From Styela clava (taxonomy: Eukaryota > Chordata > Ascidiacea > Stolidobranchia > Styelidae), in NCBI RefSeq assembly GCF_964204865.1, contig NC_135262.1:16917650-16981649 (forward strand): 64,000 nt of DNA. The letters are read 5' to 3'. The position numbers and the translations under genes are program-made. Under the pieces are notes generated by a model. The model ran no database searches. It saw nothing but the letters and a program-made list of their open reading frames with translations, and was not told the DNA's origin. Positions 48,006 to 58,608 of this stretch are shown piece by piece; the stretch's first letter is position 1; every line of letters begins with the position of its first letter.

Positions 48006-48850
48006 AAAGCTATTCAGCGTGATGCAGCAACAATACAATGTCACATTAAATATCATTGTAATATTTTTTTAATAAGACGACTGAGTTGAGTTCACGAATT
48101 GTCGCAGTTTTCGATCGCTGTTCCGTTTTTAACTTTCAAAAAATGTATGCGACCCGCAAAAGACTAGCAACCCTGAATTTTGTCCCGCGAGTGACGTAAA
48201 ATTTGCCGACCCCTGGGCCGCAGCCGATAGTGGATAGTCGGTCGCGGCTTCTTTCACATCCGAGTCCATGAATCCAAAAACAAATGGCTGATTAATTATG
48301 GACTGGAGGCCGTGGTAGGATGAGGAATCGGGGAGGAATTTTACCGAAGTATTTTGGTGCAGGTCATCAGGCTGTAGGAATGAATGAGATGTACGAAAAT
48401 CAATATTATAAGTTTGGGAAAATTAACTTGGTTTTCATTATTTTAATGTGAAGTGAGGTTAATTTAGGAAGTGAAATGCTATAAGGCAAGAGTACACGCA
48501 AGAGAGCGGTTTTTGAGGAGGTACAACCCTGGATTCTTTCATTTCCGACCTATTATAAGGTGAAAACGGGGTTTTAAGTCGTGCTACTATTGCTATCAAA
48601 ACAACGAAATCGCCTTTCCACCAGTAAACGAAGTAATTTTTGATATAATAAAAAACTCGCTGAAGAACACCAAGCTCATCTATCTCATTAAAAAAAACAC
48701 TATAAACTATGATTTGTCTTCTTATATGGTCTGCAATATATATATTCGTTTCTGACTCACCATTTTTTTGTATTGCTGGGGGGCGATGAAGTCGTATAAA
48801 CTCGTGTAGGGGGGCGATGGTCAAAAAAGTTTGGAAACCACTGTTTAGTG

Positions 48851-50645
48851 CATCTGTTCAGTGAATTTTTACCACTAAAAATGCATTAGAAATTTTATAA
48901 ACAAATTGGAAATTTGACATAACCTACCCATTCAACTTCGAAGATTTTTTCTGCGACACCATTATAGTTGGATACTACGGGTTACATATTCTAATGCCTT
49001 TTATATTGAACCTTGTAATGCCACTATGATTTCGCACTGTCTCGAGATATAGCCAGGTTCAAAATTGAACAAAAGAGAATATTTACTGATCACCGAGGCA
49101 ATAGCAAACCCGGCAGAAATAGGGCTCATGGATAGAGTCAAACTTTGCTAGATATTTTCAAAATCTTGCAATCTTGTGACTTCATTTTTAAAAAATTATG
49201 ATGATCAAATTTAAGGACGATTGAATTGTATCGTATCCGTATATTCTGTTTTCACGCCGGAAGTTAACCCCAGAACCCTTTATTTTCATAACATGGAATG
49301 TAATCTTGAAACAAGTTACTTCTCGTTATACATATTCAAAATAAATCCGCAAGATGAAATGTATTTCATACACATTGTAATTGAAACAAATAATTGGCAA
49401 GAAGAAGTGGAAAAAGTGTTACACGACATTTTTGCTAATTGAAGCTTCGAATGAACTGCTACCGTGCACATAATCAGAACTTCATTCTTATATTTGGCGA
49501 TTGACAACCGGTGCGGTGGATGACTAAGCGATTGCTATTAATTTAGTTAGTGTATGTCACCTGCTAACTGGTTTTAACGTTTGTCGTTACATAACTTAAG
49601 CAGTGACATAATAATAAAAGTATGTAAATGAATAATAAGTCGCAATAGCTCATCTATTTGATGGATCAATAATTTTATGAGTGTCAAAAACTACAAAGTA
49701 GCGACTTAACATTTATAAATCACCATGGCAACCAATATGACACGTTCCGCGATATATAGCACATCATCAGAAACATAGATGTCTCGTTTATCACAACGAT
49801 TGATTGGCATAATTGCTATTTACACTTTTTTCTCACTATTTGGAAGGATGGGCCTGAAAAGTTGTGAACTATTGTAGTTGACTATAAGACGCAACTATGA
49901 TGTGCGGGGCATGAGATGGTACTTTTAATGAGCTATCAAAACGTGAAAACTAAAAATAGTTTTGAAGCACTCCGAAATGTGACACCTGTCAATTTATTAC
50001 ATTACCACAGATATGAATATGTCACCGTAAAAGATAAATGTTTTTATGGCGCCAGGCGTACTTTGACCGCCTTGACCTATAACCTGGAGCGGAACGCAAG
50101 TACTCGCATATTACAGGAATTAATTACACATTAATATTGTGAAAGGAGGGCGTAAAATCTGGACGTGACTTTTGGTTAGGCAACTGCAAACGATCCGATC
50201 AAAATCAGTGCATTGATCAAAACCTCATGAATATATATTTATTGGAACAGTTTGCTCATGACGTTGTCACGCGCACTTACGCGGCAGATATTGTCGATTG
50301 AATGGCGACTTCACGTAAATACGATCAGAAAAACTGCTCTGCGGCACTGAGGCACTTGGAAATACTCAATATATGGGATATCAGTGATTTTTGCAAACGA
50401 AGAATGCACTCGGGGGCATATGATAATTGAATCAGAATAATACATCGTCAATCACCAAACTTCTGTTTAATTCAAAGTTTCAAACGTTTAATTCAAATGT
50501 CGATGTAACAATTTTAGAATGTTGTAATATTTTCAAAGAATAAGTCGTAAACGAATAAGAAACAAAAAATGCACATTTAACAAATTTATGCATGAGATTT
50601 TCGACAAACGCAAAAAATGAAATGAGACTGAGAGCATGTAATATA
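48851..50645. other. No convincing gene
   Basis: Open frames at 49221-49442 (begins at TTG, not ATG) and 49916-50134 lack recognisable domains. No terminal repeats were identified. Confidence 0.4.
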
Positions 50646-50697
50646 TCAAGCATGGGCCATAGATAAACTGCAAGATCTATCTATGGCCCATACTTGA
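50646..50697. other. 20-bp-stem hairpin 3' of the USP gene
   Basis: TCAAGCATGGGCCATAGATA pairs with TATCTATGGCCCATACTTGA (one mismatch) around a 12-base loop. It lies 82-133 bp beyond the stop codon of the universal stress protein gene, probably in its 3' UTR or terminator region. It could be a small foldback remnant or a structured RNA. Confidence 0.6.
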
Positions 50698-50778
50698 TTC
50701 AAATTGACATAATCCAAAGTTTTTAAGTTCCATCGCATTGTTGACATAAAATTCTGTTGATATTTGTGATCGATATAG

Positions 50779-51237
50779 TCAGGCGCTGAATGAGGGGCAG
50801 ATCAGGGTCGGTATCTTGCAGTGCTGCTTGACATAGTCGTCCACAGACCCTAAAATGATTCTTCCGATAATTCCTAAACCCCTAGACCCCATAATGATTA
50901 AATTCACGTCGGATTTATTTGCCATGGATACAATTGTCTCGCCAACGCCGTTTTTATCATCGTGAATTACAAATTTGTGGCTTATTCCGAACTCCAAGCA
51001 CATTGTTTCGTACTTCTTCTTTAATTCATCGTGTTTGGTCTTCCGATCTGACAAATACTTCTCAGCTTTGCCAGGAATATATCCAACACCTCCCGCATGA
51101 ACGTAAGCCGGGAGTCTGATTGGATCAGCTACGTGTAGTAAAACGACTTCATCTCCGGCTCTATGCAGTAGTCTCGTGTAATAGTTCACAACGAAATCGT
51201 CATTTACCCCGTTTTTTATGCATAAAAGTACTCTCAT
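50779..51237 (-). CDS. Universal stress protein (UspA-domain) family
   Basis: Single-exon frame, 152 aa from ATG at 51237. One UspA domain spans almost the whole protein: N-terminal strand MRVLLCIKNGVNDDFVVNYY, VVLLHVADP, then the C-terminal nucleotide loop G117-x2-G120-x9-G130-S131 (GSRGLGIIGRIILGS), which is the ATP-binding type, and VKQHCKIPTLIC. No signal peptide or extra domain. Usp proteins bind ATP and are linked to stress tolerance in bacteria and plants; animal members occur in many invertebrates and are generally absent from vertebrates. Native base composition and isolation among animal repeats argue against bacterial contamination. Its role here is unknown. Confidence 0.92.
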   Translation of the reverse strand: MRVLLCIKNGVNDDFVVNYYTRLLHRAGDEVVLLHVADPIRLPAYVHAGGVGYIPGKAEKYLSDRKTKHDELKKKYETMCLEFGISHKFVIHDDKNGVGETIVSMANKSDVNLIIMGSRGLGIIGRIILGSVDDYVKQHCKIPTLICPSFSA

Positions 51238-51613
51238 TTTACTCTTTTGTCAATTTTTATAACGAACTGCACACCTAAGTTCTTCAGCTGACTACAGTTG
51301 ATACTGACTATCGCTACAACCGACAGGCCTATTTCAATCTTTCGCGAGGGTATGCGATTCGTGATTGTGAAACGAGACGGTCCGTGATTGATATACGCAG
51401 CCGGCTCTAACCGGAGCAAAACTGGTGGGAACCAGCAATTGATTTCGAAAAATGATGTTTTGACGAGGCCAATAACATGATTGCTCATCACGCATATCAT
51501 GAAAATAGGCCAGTTTGATACTATAGGAAACTCAAGTAGACACAGAGTTACTACAGGTCATAATAGTTTGAAACGACATTTATATGACAAAGACAGTAAT
51601 ATATGATCTATTT
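51238..51613. promoter_or_regulatory. Upstream region of the USP gene
   Basis: Contains the presumed promoter. No TATA box or stress-element cluster stands out. Confidence 0.35.
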
Positions 51614-52031
51614 CAGTGGTCACTGCTTTTTTTTCGAGGGCCACATATTTTTGACAATAAATTTTGTAAAATCTCGCGACCCAAGGACATGATCAAATAC
51701 TAAACGGCATGTAGTACATGGCCGCAAACCTAATGACTAATATAAAATAATCATTTTTACATAACGTTTATTCCCGTAAAAAATTACTCAAAGTGAAAAG
51801 GCAGTGCTTGTTTGCTATCAGCGAGATTCCGAAATGGCGGCGTGGCGTTACTTAGCTGCCCACATATTCAATTACTATTGAGCAACACTTCAATACAAAA
51901 TACAAAATAAACAATAAAATTTACTACAAAATAATGTCAGTAACTATTAGGTTTTTGTAGAAAAAACAAGCGACCTAAAAATTTGCAGGCGACCCAGTTT
52001 GGGGTCGCAACCCATAGGTCAGGAAACACTT
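51614..52031. mobile_element. hAT-like MITE, GCGACCC family copy 2
   Basis: CAGTGGTCACTGCTTTTTTT at the left, AAATCTCGCGACCCAAGGAC, and CAAGCGACCTAAAAATTTGC, GTCGCAACCCATAGGTC, AGGAAACACTT at the right; same interior as 27937-28330. Flanks ATCTATTT and ATTCATTT match at 6 of 8. Confidence 0.65.
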
Positions 52032-52800
52032 ATTCATTTCAATTTTTCATGCAATACCATTCTTTTGGCCTTGTGTGGTCGTGACATTGGGGTTTAATAT
52101 ATATATATATGCCTATGAGTATTACTTGAGTTTCACAGTACTAAGGTTCGCTGGTAATTTGTGTATTTCTGAAACGAACCAACAATGACATTGCGATTTT
52201 TGCGTCAGAAAGTGACGACTGTATTGATTATTTATCGCAGGGAAAAGGGGGATGCAACGGCATTGCTGTCTGTTCCGTTTTGTTTTTGTTGCTACTGTTG
52301 AATGTATGTTGATTGTAAAAAGTAGCCAATCGAGGATACATAATTTTATAACGTTCCACATTAGTTAGTTTAGTGTAGAAAACCATATTTTATTTACTTC
52401 TATTTATTTATTCAATTAGTGTATGTACTGAACTTTAGTGACATGACATTTTGTATTCTTAGGCATGTATATCCTTATTACAAGTGGGTGTGGGGTGGGC
52501 GCGTTTCGAAATAGGTAAATGATGAAACCTCTTTGCAAGCAAAATTCAGTCTGTTCTGACACCTCCAAGACGATTTGTCGCAGTTCATTAGCTTCTCCAA
52601 TACAAATTTCTCAGCGGAAAATACCGGATACAACTGGTTGAAACAGAGATTGCAATATTACTCCATATCACAAATCGCTATTCAGCTCGAAGTGACACAT
52701 ACGACTCGCAGATAAGGCATTTTATTAGATCAATGCTCTTTGGATATATGATTATGACGTCACGCGAAGACATCCTCGAAATGATTGATGCATCTAAGAT
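52032..52800. other. No gene seen
   Basis: AT-rich sequence with a short TATATA run near 52080. A 79-codon minus-strand frame (52122-52361) has no recognisable features. Confidence 0.4.
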
Positions 52801-53002
52801 GGTGACCGTACATTTGAACCCACGTATATTTGAACCCATGTGTATATCCGCGGGCCAATCTATATGCGGGTGCTAAAACCCATGGTTTAGGGTTAGTATG
52901 GGTTCAAATATCAATAAAAAAAAAAAAATTCCATAGGTGCAATAGTATGCAGGTGCAATTGTCGTGGGTTCAAATGTACGTGGGTTCAAATGTAATGGAA
53001 CC
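52801..53002. mobile_element. MITE with 9-bp duplication, copy B
   Basis: Begins GGTGACCGTACATTTGAACC and ends CAAATGTAATGGAACC; exact 9-bp flanks ATCTAAGAT at 52792-52800 and 53003-53011. The interior is closely similar to 27416-27585, including CTATATGCGGGTGCTAAAAC. Confidence 0.85.
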
Positions 53003-53011
53003 ATCTAAGAT

Positions 53012-53376
53012 ACTTCTTCGAATACTTTTTATGACAATTAGGCATTAGTTATTAAAACGACATGTCACAATCGAAAGTCAGTCGTAGCATGGATCTTACG
53101 CATATTCACGTCTGATACTATATAACAAGTTTATGAACTTCATCGCAATCTATTACGTATCTCCTAAATTTTTCTTTCGTGTCGAATATTCATGTAAAGC
53201 GCGTTAATTCAAAGTCAAATGCACCCGCTGATCACAGTAACGTTTTTCGTGCTGTCGGGGCGTGACAGGCAATCTGACAAAAATAGATTAATTACACATT
53301 TCTAGTAATTGAAGTAAATATATAATATAAATACATTCGTTCAATTACAAGCATCATTTGATACATTGTAGCGGAG
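53012..53376. other. No gene seen
   Basis: AT-rich spacer between two mobile elements with no recognised features. Confidence 0.4.
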
Positions 53377-53378
53377 TA

Positions 53379-56354
53379 GGGGAGAGGCAGGTTAGTTGAT
53401 GCTGTAGTTTAGATGATACAGCGCTTCTCACGGCCGTGCAATGCACTTCAAGAAACTGATGCGCCACCTGGTGTTTGGCTAGAATATGTTCTTCCTTTCT
53501 GTTAGTCGTCTGACGATGTTGGTTGCAGCACGTTTAAAATTTTCGAAAAAAATCAATTTTTAAGATCTGGAGTGAAAACGTCAAATCAAGGTAAGTTGAT
53601 TATTTTTTCAGGCATTATAAATGAGCGATGCAAGCGAGTATTTCCTTGCAGTAGTGTATGATATCGCTTACATAACAGCCTACATGTTTCTGGATACTGA
53701 TTTGAATTCTTCCCACTACGGCCCTTTTTTTCAAAATGGCCACAGGTTGACTAGTTGATACAATAGTGGTTCCATTAGTTGATACGTGTATCGACTTACC
53801 CTGCTATTTATTCCATGTATTTTTTTAGCATATTTTTCAGCAAATATATTTTCAGACTTTCTTTTAACCGGGTTTTATGGTTTGCGGCATTGTCAATATT
53901 TTTACGCTGCCAATATTGTTTTCAACGTATTTTAGGTGATGCCTCAGTTCTATAGAAGAAAAACAAACAGAGCCATAGGAACTCCCCCGGATGTGATGTC
54001 GAGGGCGGCTGACGATGTTGTTCGCGGGCGATCATTGGGGAGTGTAGCTGAAGCATTTGGCATCGATAAAATGACTTTGTCTCGTTTTATAGTCAAGCGC
54101 AAAAATAATCCTAACGCAATTACAGGTTACGCTGCTGTTGCACATTATATTATTCCTCAGCAAATGGAAGAAGATCTGGGAAATCATGTCAAACGATTGG
54201 CCGACATGTTTTTTGGACTCTCTCTTGAACAGTGTTGTAAACTAGCTTATGAATTTGCATTTCAAAACCAGTTGTATATGCCAGTGTCTTGGAAAATCAA
54301 CAAAAAAGCGGGAAAAACTTGGTGGCTAGAGTTCAAAAAACGACAAAATCTTTCCATACGGACTCCAGAGGCAACTTCACTCGGAAGGGCGACTGCATTT
54401 AATCGTCACACGGTTGGTGAATTTTTCGACAACTTAGCACAGGTCATGGATGTGGACGATTTTCACCCTGAAGATATTTACAATCTCGATGAAACCGGGT
54501 GCACCACTGTTCAAACCCCATCTGATATTGTTACAGCCAAGGGTAAAAACAAGTGGGTGCAGCTACGTCTGCTGAGCGTGGTGAACTGGTTACGGTAGTC
54601 TACACATGGTGCCTCTGGTAATGTGCTTCCACCTATGTTTATATTTCCGCGCGTAAACTTTCACAACCACTTTATCATTGAAGGGCCACCGGGCTGCATT
54701 GGACAAGCAACAAAGTCTGGCTGGATTAATGAAGAACTTTTTCTTGTTTATCTAGAACATCTGGTGCGCCAGACTCGTTGTACTCCCGAAAGAAAAATTC
54801 TTTTGATTTTGGATAACCACGAGTCTCATATTTCTTTACGTGCTGTTGAGATGGCAAGATCCAATGGAGTAGTTATGCTTACTTTACCACCTCACACATC
54901 TCATCGATTGCAACCGCTTGATAAAACGGTGTATGGTCCTTTCAAAGCCAGTTATAACAGAGCGATGGAGAGTTGGCTACGTAGTCATGCTGGAAAAACT
55001 GTTACAATATATGATGTTCCTGGCATTGTAAAAGAGGCTCAAATGTCAGCAATGACATCGAGGAATATTCTATCTGGATTTCAAAGCACTGGTATATACC
55101 CTTCCAATCGCGATATTTTTACTGATACAGATTTTGCAGCTGCAACTTTGACGGACCGAGAAGTCGTTGATCGTGATGAACCAGGACGGTCCTCAAAATG
55201 CACGGTTCCACTGACCCCAGGCTGTAGTAATGAAAATCTTTGCACTCATAAACCGAGGGTTAATGAATCAGCATTTCAGTTACAGAAAACGGGCAACCCA
55301 GATCCCCAGATCTTGCTCATCGTACGTATCGCCAAGCGAGATTCAAAAAATCCCAAAAGCTCCACAAAGAAAGACCAAGCGCTCCCGAAAAAAGGAAAGA
55401 CAAAGATTTTAACTTCCACGCCTGTATTAAAAGAGATTTCCCTAGAGAATGAAAAAAGAAAGAAAAACAAGAAATGCAGTTCGTGAAAAAAACTTTTCGC
55501 TACAAAAAATAGGAAAGTTCGCCCCCACAATACTAGCAATAGTTCAGAAAAGGAGTGTGCTGTTGTTAGATATGATGACACGACTGATGAAGATGAATTA
55601 TCTGCAGAAGAAATCATGGGAGGTGATTACGTGGTTGTCAAAGTAGACGGGAGATCTAGAAATGTACATTACATCGCTCGTATAGATTTGCTAGAAGATA
55701 ATGAGTATGAGGGAGTTTTTCTAAAGAAAGTTTCTAGTCGAGTTTCTGTCGAAGCAGAGCACACTGGTTTTGTATTTGTTCCAAATGAAGATGATGGGGC
55801 TTCATTCTCGCATGAGGGCATAATATGCAGACTACCTCAGCCAACAATTCCTGCAGGATCAGCTCGGAGATGTGTTCGACTTAAATTTGATTGCGATTTG
55901 AGTAAATGGAATGTAAATTAGAGGTTGTCTACCACCATCCAGCAAACCATTTCGTTAAACGAGTTATTTGTATTTTTTTATTTATTTTTGCCGCCGTTCC
56001 TGGTGAAACTTTCTCTCTCGTTCTTTTGAAACAAGTTATAAGTGATATTTGTGCCTCGTTCCATTTCATTTTTAAAGTAATTGCCTGCTTTTAAAAACTT
56101 TATGCAGAGTGTATCAACAAAACTACCACTGCGCATCAAGTATCCTTACCAGGCAGGATATTTGATACGTTTGACAAGAAAACTTTAGCGACTGTAAGCG
56201 CTAAGTTAGGAAATGACTGAGAGCCCCATTTTGTGGTCATGTGTGAGGAACCTATAAATGAATAAATAGGACAAACCAGAACGGCGATTATTCGAACGGT
56301 ATTTTTTATGGATCAGTAAAACTAAATTATGTATCAACTTACCTGCCTCTCCCC
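53379..56354 (+). mobile_element. Tigger/pogo DNA transposon, complete ends, 2.98 kb
   Basis: Terminal repeats GGGGAGAGGCAGGTTAGTTG (left) and the inverted right end CAACTTACCTGCCTCTCCCC, flanked by TA at 53377-53378 and 56355-56356. Short GTTGATAC motifs recur near both ends (53754-53795, 56106-56170). Carries one transposase gene (53939-55921), disrupted by frameshifts. TA duplication and transposase type agree on the Tc1/mariner, pogo/Tigger group. Confidence 0.92.
53939..55921 (+). pseudogene. Tigger/pogo transposase, frameshifted
   Basis: Starts at ATG 53939 after an acceptor-like TATTTTAG. N-terminal CENP-B/psq-type HTH (SLGSVAEAFGIDKMTLSRF, about residues 32-50), then a second DNA-binding region, then DDE_1 with YNLDETGC, LILDNHESH and LQPLDKTVYGPFK (all three Asp present). 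Frame changes near 54545 (an A run) and 54609 break the region before the LPPMFIFPRVNF strand; a further shift near 55486-55616 separates the Lys/Ser-rich linker from a C-terminal module (MGGDYVVVKVDGRSRNVHYI...). The whole reading frame is recognisable, so decay is recent. The 1-1114 plus 6832-6980 copy is a related but distinct Tigger. Confidence 0.9.
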
Positions 56355-56599
56355 TATAGTTTTCTCCAGTGTCAGTATGAGGACTTGAAGACTAAAAAAC
56401 ACATGCGAAGTTATCTAATATAACAAACTTTCTCGTTTGGGAAAATATAACATTAGAAATAGAAAAATTCAAATTTCTGAATGTTGTATTTTATTTTTTA
56501 AGCAAAACTATCACTGACTTTATACATATCTTCATGAAATATATGTTTACTTTTACATATGGCAATGTAGCTCAAAGCAATGCCAAATTTGAGATAATT

Positions 56600-56800
56600 G
56601 TTACTTATCGATCTTGATCGGTCTGTTTGTTTGTCTGTCTGTTGGACACTTTCGTGTGTTACGCGATATCTCACGAAAGCGAGGTTGAATCTGCCCCAAA
56701 TGTTTCATGTGCATTCATCATATCTCGGACCAGAAGCCTATTGATTTTGGATGAATTATGTAGTATAATTAGCGAGTTATCAATTAGGTCCCCGATCGCT
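56600..56800 (+). repeat. Interspersed repeat family B, copy 3
   Basis: Starts TTACTTATCGATCTTGATCG, then the GTCTGTCTGT microsatellite, GCGATATCTCACGAAAGCGA and TTAGCGAGTTATCAATTAGG, the reverse orientation of the copy at 57208-57515. Confidence 0.75.
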
Positions 56801-57207
56801 ATCTCGTTTTTATATTGCACTTTGTCCTGTTGTTTGTTTTCTCGGAATACTCGGTAACATTGATTGACAAGCTCGTAAAATAACTCGACACTGAATGTCT
56901 TTTAAATAACTCATAAGTGTTAGATAAATCATTTAGAAAAATACCGCTTCAGCATGATCACGTATTGTCGATTATAACTTGATGATCTGTCAATCTTTTG
57001 AGTACTCGAAATTTGTCAATTAGGCAGACCGTGAATAGGCAGTTTTGTGGATAGTGGCGTATATCGGGGTGTGGCAGCCACAGCTCGTGCCATGGGCGCT
57101 CTTTGGACAAGGACACGAAAGAGGCGAAAATTTTAATTGTAAAATGTTTCAATAAAATTATTTCAACTCAAAAGTGCAAAGTGATTGCACAAAGAACAAT
57201 AATGTAA

Positions 57208-57515
57208 TAACAAGAATATCGGTCAGAGACCGAAGACTTATCGATCGAAAGTTAGGGGATCCCCAAAACAGCGCTCTTACTTCATAGTGCCACCTTGTGT
57301 CCCATCACTAATTAATTAATAACTCGCTAATAATACGACATAATCAATCAATGCCCAAAATCAATATGCTTCTGGCCCGACATGTGATGAATGCACATGC
57401 AAAATCTGGAGCAGATTCAATCTTGCTTCCGTGAGATATCGCGTGCATCTAACAGACAGACAGACAGACAAATACCTATCAACATACTTACCGATTAAAA
57501 TCGATAAGTAATAAT
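57208..57515 (-). repeat. Interspersed repeat family B, copy 4
   Basis: AGAATATCGGTCAGAGACCG to CCGATTAAAATCGATAAGTA, with the GACAGACAGACAGACA run. Lies about 400 bp from copy 3 in opposite orientation. Confidence 0.8.
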
Positions 57516-58608
57516 GACGGGATATAAACAAAGGATCACAAAGTGTAGCACACTGCAACATGAATAACTGAACTTAATTCTCATAACAATTATCAATTTG
57601 AGCATGAATCTGGAGCAGTTGGCGAATTTAAACAAGTGAAGAAAATGGCTAATCCGAGAAAGACATTGAAAAAGTTTCGAACATGAACGAAGAACTTGAA
57701 TCCGATGTACTCGACTTCATTTTAAAACGCGGTGTTGGACATATGAACTTTGATAAAAAATACTGGATAACATATTTTTTCAAATAAAATGAGAGCAAAA
57801 ATGACCAAGCTTGGTTCAAAATATTTTCAGAACAGTCCTAGACCTTTTTTTTATCTAAAAATAATCGTGTAATTAGCGGTTATTGTGGCCTGCAGGTATT
57901 CTTACATTCATAGTCGAATATGAAGATGAAAATATATTTCCCATTCTCCGGATGACTTTGCAAATTCTGCCATTCAAATTTTTTGTTGCTTGTTTATTGT
58001 CTATATAAAATGGCTTGTTACGTTATTATATTTCGTAATTAAGGAAATACAATTTAATTTGAACAGGAAAAAGAAACTATCAAAGTAGGGGCGCATTTTT
58101 TTAACTTTGCCATGAGCGTCATTTATGCCGATACGCCGCTGTTTTATGCGATTCCGTTTCATTATTCACCGATTGTCATATTTGATCATTAGTTGTCTAG
58201 GATATTTATTCGATCATCATTTTACCTTCAGTCTAAATTGAATATAAGATATCTTTGGCGTTCTCTTGCTGTATTATGGTTTATGGGCTAATGATTTGAC
58301 AACACACAATATTTTGCTGTGTGGGATAAACTATGAATCGATATCGAGAATGTCTTATCACTAGCCCTGATTTATTTACCGGAATTGCCATCAGATGAAG
58401 TCATTTTCCTCAATGTAGGCTAAATCCGTTCACTTAATCATATCCTAATCCGGTACGAATAATGAATGAACCAAGAGTGCTATCTCGCTGTTAATCACGC
58501 ATGTGTGGGCCCATATACAGGTGTATAAGAGGAAGCTAAAAAAAAACATTCTGGAACTTTTGTGTAAATGCAGTTCGTATATTTTAAACCTTAAAATCAG
58601 CAGGAACA
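57516..58608. promoter_or_regulatory. Upstream region of the ubiquitin-like gene
   Basis: No coding signal. A TATA-like GTGTATAAGAGG lies at about 58523-58534, about 80 bp before the start codon, and could set transcription of the downstream gene. Confidence 0.4.

Larger units (their letters stand above)
46951..48209. mobile_element. Inner hAT element with transposase remnant
   Basis: Left CAGTGGTCGGCAAAATAC and right AAATTTGCCGACCCCTG are inverted repeats of the same type as 35912-36376. Carries a decayed transposase C-terminus (47830-48005) and a nested family A foldback (47006-47504). The flanking 8-mers do not match, so the insertion is old or the edges have been altered. Confidence 0.7.
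46715..48843. mobile_element. Outer hAT element of a three-level nest
   Basis: Left CAGTGATTCCAAAGTGGGCG and right TTTGGAAACCACTG are inverted, flanked by TTTAGTG on both sides (46708-46714, 48844-48850; 7 bp certain). GGGCGAT motifs occur near both ends. It contains pieces of the tRNA-SINE (about 46868-46915 and about 48225-48320) that flank a second hAT element at 46951-48209. Confidence 0.75.

Noticed and set aside
50779-51237. Bacterial contamination as the source of the USP gene
   Set aside because: No bacterial neighbours; flanked by repeat families shared with the rest of the window.
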